Source of the DNA: Angiostrongylus vasorum
Taxonomy: Eukaryota > Nematoda > Chromadorea > Rhabditida > Metastrongylidae
NCBI GenBank assembly: GCA_018806985.1
Contig: JADANN010000457.1
Coordinates: 3,257,001 to 3,321,000 of the forward strand
Direction: 5' to 3'
Length of the DNA stretch: 64,000 nucleotides
Part shown: one piece after another, positions 34,901 through 42,426 of the stretch
Layout: the number at the start of each line of letters is the position of its first letter
Position numbering within the stretch: position 1 is the first letter of the stretch
Position numbers and translations under genes: made by a program
The notes under the pieces: model-generated
Databases searched by the model: none
Seen by the model: only the letters and a program-made list of their open reading frames with translations
What the model was told of the DNA's origin: nothing

Positions 34901-37900
34901 AATCTATTTTTTAACGGAATCGTCTAGAATACTTTAGTAGCAAGCTTCTGTGACTCTAGTGATTATTTACCGACTAGTTCTTATTTTCTATATTACTGTA
35001 TGCTTCCTATATTAACTGTTTACTAGCAGTTGTCCTACACTTATCCTGGTTGTCTTTGCACGCTTCTTAGTCATCAACCCACCCACCTGCTTCGCATTTG
35101 GCTGGAAAGGGGTTTTATAACTTCTTCATAAGAACTGTTCTTTTTTCTTCGACAGCCAGCTGCGTCCACTTGCCAGCACCTTCCGTTTCAATCGAATTTC
35201 TGTATAAACTATTGCATAGCCTTCACGAACATTTTATGCAAGCAGCCCTATTAGATTGTAGTAACCGAGAAAAGTTCTAGAATCTCCCTTTGAGCATCAA
35301 CTCTAGTTCTGTTAAAAGTGCGCCCATTAAGATGGATATAGAATACAATAAGCATTATGAGTGATCGCAGTTAGTTCCATTTAGTTTCGCCCAGCTGGTT
35401 CACCCAGTTAGTTCGCTGAACTAGTATTCCTAACCCTCCTGGATATCGTCACATCCTTAATATTGCATTCTTGTTGTTCCTATAAAACTTATAACCCACG
35501 CTTGAGATTGCGCTCTGTGGCTACGTCAAAAGTCTGGGGTGGCAAACTCGTGCAAAGTCGAGCATTCTACTTCAAGCTAGTGATTCTCGTTGCCGAGGAC
35601 TGAATCAAAGACTTATACTCCACTGAGCAAACTAGTATAACTTCAACCATAGTAATGCTGATATAGTTGCATAGCACCGGACCACAGGTGTCTGCGGTGG
35701 AGATCGAAGACGCTATTACCAATTTTCAGTTCGCTCCTATAATGAGTTATTATTGGATTACGGAATGCATGTGCTGAACCGATCCAAGCCAGACGGAGAG
35801 TCATCGTCTCACATGGTGCGACCAATAGAATTTACGTGTTACTTTGTGATAAATTCAGATCCAGATCCGTTTTATGTGCGCAAGGTATGGAAATTAAAGA
35901 ACTTTGAATGCCGAAAGAACGCGATATCAAATTATCACATCCCTACCCAAATGTTTCTTTTGATTGTTATGCTCTACTTTAAAGGAAGCAAGTAAAAGAT
36001 TCATTCAGATTTTTCACATCAGCTCTACTTAAACCCAATGGCAAGATTTTTGTGGTTCATCCTAGTCGTACGACGAGATACGGGAGAGCAAATTTAATAG
36101 GTTCCTGGTGATACGTCGGGTGTTCTATTAGTGCTCGCGACAGAATTAAATTGTGGATTTTCTAGAGCTTGATTTCTCCTCAACACCATCAGAAAATCAA
36201 GAAACATGGCCCATGAACATTTGCAGAGCACAATCTCCACAGCAAACATCTGCGTGAGTCCATTACAAGTGGTCAGAGCGTGGGCTCTCCTCTCACTGGT
36301 CGCTGTAGGAAAAACGGCTACAGCTGCACGAAAGTTTCTTGAGAACAGGGAGTTTCAATTTGCTCAGTGCTTTGTACAGCCCATGGCGAAGATAAGTATG
36401 TCAAAGTCGATCTCAACTAGTTTCCGTTCGGAACCATATGCCAACAGTGCGCCTACAGTGCAGTGCGCTAAATCGTTGCGATTCGTGGATTTCTTCGTAG
36501 TTTTTTGTATGGAAGGCGCGCATGAAATATTCCTGGAGCTGTTTCGGTTGTGCAAAGTCGGCCATAATACTTTTAGAATGCCTATTTCAACCTAAAATAT
36601 ATGCAAAATACCCTTGCGACGTCATAAGTAATTTGTTGCAGTCATTGGCGTGATGCCGAACAACGAGTCCGTGCACGATGTGCTCTTGTGCTTGAATGCT
36701 CCGATCGCTGAATGCCCCATGCCAGTTTGCATTCGGTTATTCGCCGAACACCAGCCGGTCTGACAAATCAGCTTTTCTTTGCTTTTTTTCCTGCTTTTCC
36801 CGTTAATATACATTTTTTATTAGGCGGTCTCGATCCAAAAAGACGTTCTTGACGAAATGAATACCTACTACGGCAGAAACGTTGGGTTCAATTTTCTTCT
36901 CCAAATAAACATCATTAGTCATTCAGTGCAGGATTGTCAGCCTACTAGCTTTAATTGCTCACTTGATATTTTCACACTTAAAACAAAGCAAAATTTTATT
37001 ATTTTCTACGATTAACTATTGCTAGCTGAAAGTGATAAATTTTTGAGTGACTCACTTACCATGTACTTGTCTTTATGTCTTTTGTCGACTTGTAGAAATC
37101 GGTTTTTGTGGAAATGGGTTTCTCTGGCGATGATGATGGCGTGGCTTCGATTGCCAGAATTAACGCTGAAGTAGATGTGAGTAAAATGAACCTTGTTGAC
37201 ACAAGTTTTTCAAGACTATAATGACCGAACCCGCTTAATACATCTCTTTACACATTTTCATTCGCGCAAGCAAAGCGACGTTTTGCCCGGTATAACCTCT
37301 ATAGGGGTCGCTTGATTTTCGTGGCTTATTTTGATACGCACAACTGTTTCCGAAGCTTCTTTGTATTTAATCAATAGCTAAACACAGATATTGTGGCGTG
37401 TGTCAACTAAGAAAACTCTAATCTGCATTTAGATATGTACCAAAAAAAGAACTTGATCTCGAACGAGCTTTGAGCTGCAATTTGCTTGCTAAGTAACTGT
37501 CATTTAAATTCCAGTCACTGCAGTGAATCCTGTTTTTCATACGGAATGAGTGGGTTTAACGAACGTAGAAACAGACTCAATGCAAGTTGGAAAAAGAGTG
37601 CTTTTATATGCTGCGAGAAATTTGCTTGTATGATGGACCTTAAAAACATCTCCTGCACTCCCTATCGTTCCGTTGATCGTTGAGTAAACTCCAGCGAGCA
37701 CCAGCAAACCTGTTTCTCTCGTCGCGAGCATGCTTAGCCCAGTGGAGTTCTGCTGTCTCCAGGAACTCGTTGAACATCATGCCTTTCATCTAGGATTTTT
37801 TCTGAAGAACTCTGACCATCCAATCAATGGTTTTCCCGCTGTGCGTTTGATATCTTCAGAAATCAAATGGCTCACGGCTCTTGTCTATTGGTCGTCGTTC

Positions 37901-40900
37901 AAGCACATTACGTGTTAGGCCCACTTTATTTTCGAAAAATTGCCTGTGGGACGACTACATACTTTAGAAACACAGCAAATAATGGGGACGGGAGGGATAG
38001 CGTAGTGGTTAGTGAATCAACCGACCAGGAAGCAGAGCGCTGGTTCGACTTCTTCCCCAACGCCCTTCTCCAATTCTCGTGTCAACGCCTCAGCTCGCCT
38101 ATCTCTGAGATAGCAAGGAGAATTGACTCAACGACCATTCTATGACATTCATAAAGAAGACGAAATCCTCAAGCAGCAGACGAAATAGCACGCGAAATAC
38201 TCGAAAATGAAGACCTGTGTGGACGATTTGGGATCCGCACAGTAAATATGATGTGGAAAGTACCTAATCGCATACACAGCATTTCTACCCATAGTGCGAT
38301 AGACCAACGTCTCTTCTACAATCCAGTTTTCAACCCCTCAATCCTCTTATAACCGGAAATCTGTTTTGTTATGAGAAAACCAGCCTTTCCCTAACGGCCT
38401 GGAATTACGCATCGTTGCGAATGTGTTAATATCAAGTCTGTGAATATTTTAGAGACAACCATGGGTGAATTCCAAGAAGTTGAGTCGTCGATATTTTAAC
38501 ATATTCGCGACGAAAGAGGTTTTTTTGACAATTGACAACAATTTCTCGATCAACACAAAACTTCGGTAGAGAACTTCATGGGCTCCCAGAACACATTTGT
38601 TCTATCGCACTATTCGCTTGTGTAATTTTACGCGGGATTTCCTCATTTTTGAGTGTGTTTAGCCTTACATCATTCGAAAAAATGACAATGAAGTTTAAGT
38701 TCTTAGAATTCTTAACAGAACCGCAACAGCTTCAAAAAATAATTGCTGTGTTGGGAATACCACTAAGTCCTTTTAATCGAACTCCCCGTTCTTCACCTGC
38801 TTTCGTGTCCGAAATACGGTCCTTAATCTAAAAAAAGCGAACTAAACATAGCTACAATGACACTGAGATATTTGCAAAACTCCGGACTGCAGGTGTCTGC
38901 GGTGGGCAACGAACGTGCTATTACTCTTTGGGCGGGCTAACGCGTTCATCACCACACCATGCGGTTCCTTTGTTTGGCCTGTCTCTCAGTAGTTCTATCG
39001 ATCTGCTCCATATTAGAACCAAATATATTTCATAGGTTTTAGGAAAGCAGAATTTTTATTTTGGTACAATAAGATGACTAATACCTAATCGGTAAAGATT
39101 TGTAGATTGCAATGGTTTTTTATTCCAACTAAAAAAATTTGGCACCAGCTTAAAACTGTTTGAAAGTGGCCACTACTTTCGCATCTACTGCGCTGTATAC
39201 AATGCGTGTCAGGCATTATCTACTGTTGTTTTTACGTTTTATTTTTCTTAACTTCTGTTTCAGGATAGCACTGGAGGGCGAGTGAGCTGCGTTTTTTCGC
39301 GATCACAAGGGGGCCAAACAGGTGCAATGAAGTCTAAAAGTTAAAGTGAAGCGTTTTCTACAAGTTTTATTGCAGAAGAGCACAAATGGTTTCTGGTGTC
39401 AGCTGTTGACTGCACGTTCTACTGGAGTTTTCACGGAAAGCGCAAACCACTCATAAAATGCCCGTTCTACGACTCACCGAACAGTGATATAAGCACGATG
39501 AGATATGTACGTATAGTATTCTACTAAATCATGCACGCACGACGCTTTTTGTTACCATCGCACGGGAATTCTTTTGAATCTGAGCTTTATCTAATTACAC
39601 GTAGGAAAAAAGTTATGGTTTTATTGGTTGACTGTCGTTAGTCGTTGAAGAAGTGTGATAGCTGTCGTGTCTCGGTTGGTTTCACGACGGATGCATTGGT
39701 GGACTTTATGTTATAAACCTTTGAAATATAGTGCCAAGTTTAAAAAAAAGCTAAAGTACATTCCATTCTTAATAGACCGTTATTTTTTAGAAAGAAGAAT
39801 AAAATTGGCGATTGTGTTCAGTTTGCTGAAAATGTATCTCTAAATTTCTATTCATCATAGGAGGTTTAGATTACGGGTTTGGATCACTCGACGACTAGCA
39901 CTGCGTGGCTGAGCGCTCTTATTTCGTACAGGTGTCGTAGTTCAACTGGCCAAGAAAGTGATTTCCACCTTGTTCTCGGTAGCGGCGTAGAGGTTGCAAC
40001 CCATGAACACGACAATTTTGCTGCCACCCATTATGCCACCACGTGCTGTTTTGTAAACATTTAAAAAAATTTCAGCAAAAGCGAAAGTCAGCCAGAAAAG
40101 CTTACTAGAAGTTGGATATCAGTTTGGTTTTCAGTGCGTATTACATGTCTAGTGCTTTCACTGTTCCTACACTTGCGCTCTCAACATTACGTGCGCGGAG
40201 GAATAGACCCTTGTGACTCTAGTAACGTCAAATTTCAGTCTTGAGTGGATGAAGAACTTTGTTCTACGCTAAATATACATGTGCAAATATGCTTATTTCT
40301 ATCGATATCTTGATACTTTTTCTTTACTCAAGAGCTCAGTTTTTTTGAGTAAATCATTTTCCTTGATGTTTCATCGGCTCACTGGCTTGGTCAGATGAGC
40401 TAGAGCACATTTCAGGCTCGTTTCCACACAACTTTCAAAAAAGTAGATAAAAATGACAAGTAATGACTTCATTCACTCTTACATTGGTGGCAAATAAAAT
40501 AATACGAGATTTAATGAATATGTGTGGTTCGCATTGTAGGAATGGTTACTCTCGAAGGAACAACTTGTGAATTCTACGGGAGACGAAAAATATTTGTACC
40601 CAGTCGATTTTAGGTGGATGCTTGGCCATGCGAGGGAAAGTTCCGGTACTCAGGGAACAACGGCAAGCAGTTGTTGGAGTTGGATTCTCATATCGAAGGA
40701 TTCAAGCTTTACTTCTACACGTAGGACATTCACACTGTTCTTAGTGTGTTCTCGGAATACCTTTAGCGTTTGGAACCCTACTGGTGCTTTAAGTGATGAG
40801 ACATTTTTGTTATTGCTCCATTCATAAGTGGTTTTAATAGCCTCACCTACACGAAATACAACTAAGTTGGTCGGTCAAGGACTTATACCTGCAGTTACCG

Positions 40901-41830
40901 GTGCTTCCATCAAAGACGATTAACTGTGGGAGAAGTACTGAGAGTATTGTGGTCGATCAAAGCATGTGGTGTGTTTTTTGTACATAGCCATATGTCTACG
41001 TGCGCGCAAGCGCGACATATATCCTCTACTTAACATAATTGTATCATACACTGTCACAGGCTACTCTAGGGTTTACCACAGGTTTCTGAACTTTATGTTG
41101 GCTATAGTGAGGGTACTTATGTTCTAAGAAAATTGAGCTAGAAATTCCGCTTCTATGGTTGAATTACTTTTTACTTAACTATTACTATAAAATAACTATA
41201 TGAGAACACCCTTGGAGCGCGTTTAGTGCACTAATTAGAAGTTTTCTACAATAAACAAGTGGTCCATAGTTTGATCTCCTGCTCGACACTCACCGAACTC
41301 TCCATCACTCCAGGGTGGGCAAATTGCTAGAAAATTTCGCTGGCAGGATAGCTACACTGACTCGAGAGTTTACTAAACCGTCTTTCACTTAATCTTAGCG
41401 TGAATGATGTATATATACTCTATATATCTATAGTCATTATGTGCATATATAAGGGATAAAACTCTCGGTGATGACCAATCCTTGAGGGATGCGCCATGCG
41501 TTCGACTTCATTAAACATAGTTTGGAGGTGATTGAATGCATATCTGGCCTTTACAATGACTCGCCGTGGCCTACCGATGTATCGAGCCAGTGCTGCTATC
41601 CTCCAGACAAGTTTGGTACCAATTTGCCGACCCCGGAGAGATGGAAGGGTTGGGTTGGCTTGGTGGGCCATGGACGCGGGGATCGATTCCACGTGTGTTG
41701 CAGGGCGCCTCGGACACTGCGCCACAGCGTCATTATCTTAATTTATATACATATACATATGCATATATATATATATGCACAAAGCGCGTTATTGTCTTTA
41801 TATATATATATATATATATACATATACGTA

Positions 41831-41872
<42 letters not shown>

Positions 41873-42367
41873 AGGCGCGTGTGGCGCAGTGGTCTGAGGC
41901 GCCCTGCAACATACACGTGGAATCGATCCCAGCGTCCATAACTCACCGAGCCTTCACACCGACAGCTTTATTCTTTTTTTTAGCTTTATATATATATAGG
42001 AAACGGGTGATGAAATGGTGCCAATCATTAAAAGCACGGTGCGAGTTCGATCCTGCTCCAGGCTCACCAAGTCTCTCATTCCTCTCAGATCAGGAAATTG
42101 GCACCGGTCTTGTCTGGGAAAAGTTTACTCTGTGCAATTTGAGTGAGAACGCTGCAGCCCGGCTTTCTCAGAACTCAAGGCAGAATCGACTCGACCAGCA
42201 TTCAACGACACCCATGACGAAAGGAGAATTCTCGAGCAGCAGCCGAAGTCACGTGTAAATGTTCGATGACCGTCGTAAGTTATCGATGCTAGTAAATGAA
42301 TCGAATGGGAAACGTGCAGGGGATCAGCACAGTAGATGTGAAAGATGGGTCGGGTAGAATATATACA

Positions 42368-42426
<59 letters not shown>

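Noticed and set aside
36866..36900. Hammerhead-like GAAACGTTGGG
   Set aside because: Part of a coding exon (YYGRNVG) with no CUGANGA box in position and no stems.
41489..42258. Long plus-strand frames of 150 and 230 codons
   Set aside because: They run through SINE-A, TA arrays (alternating Ile-Tyr) and SINE-C; no protein is encoded.
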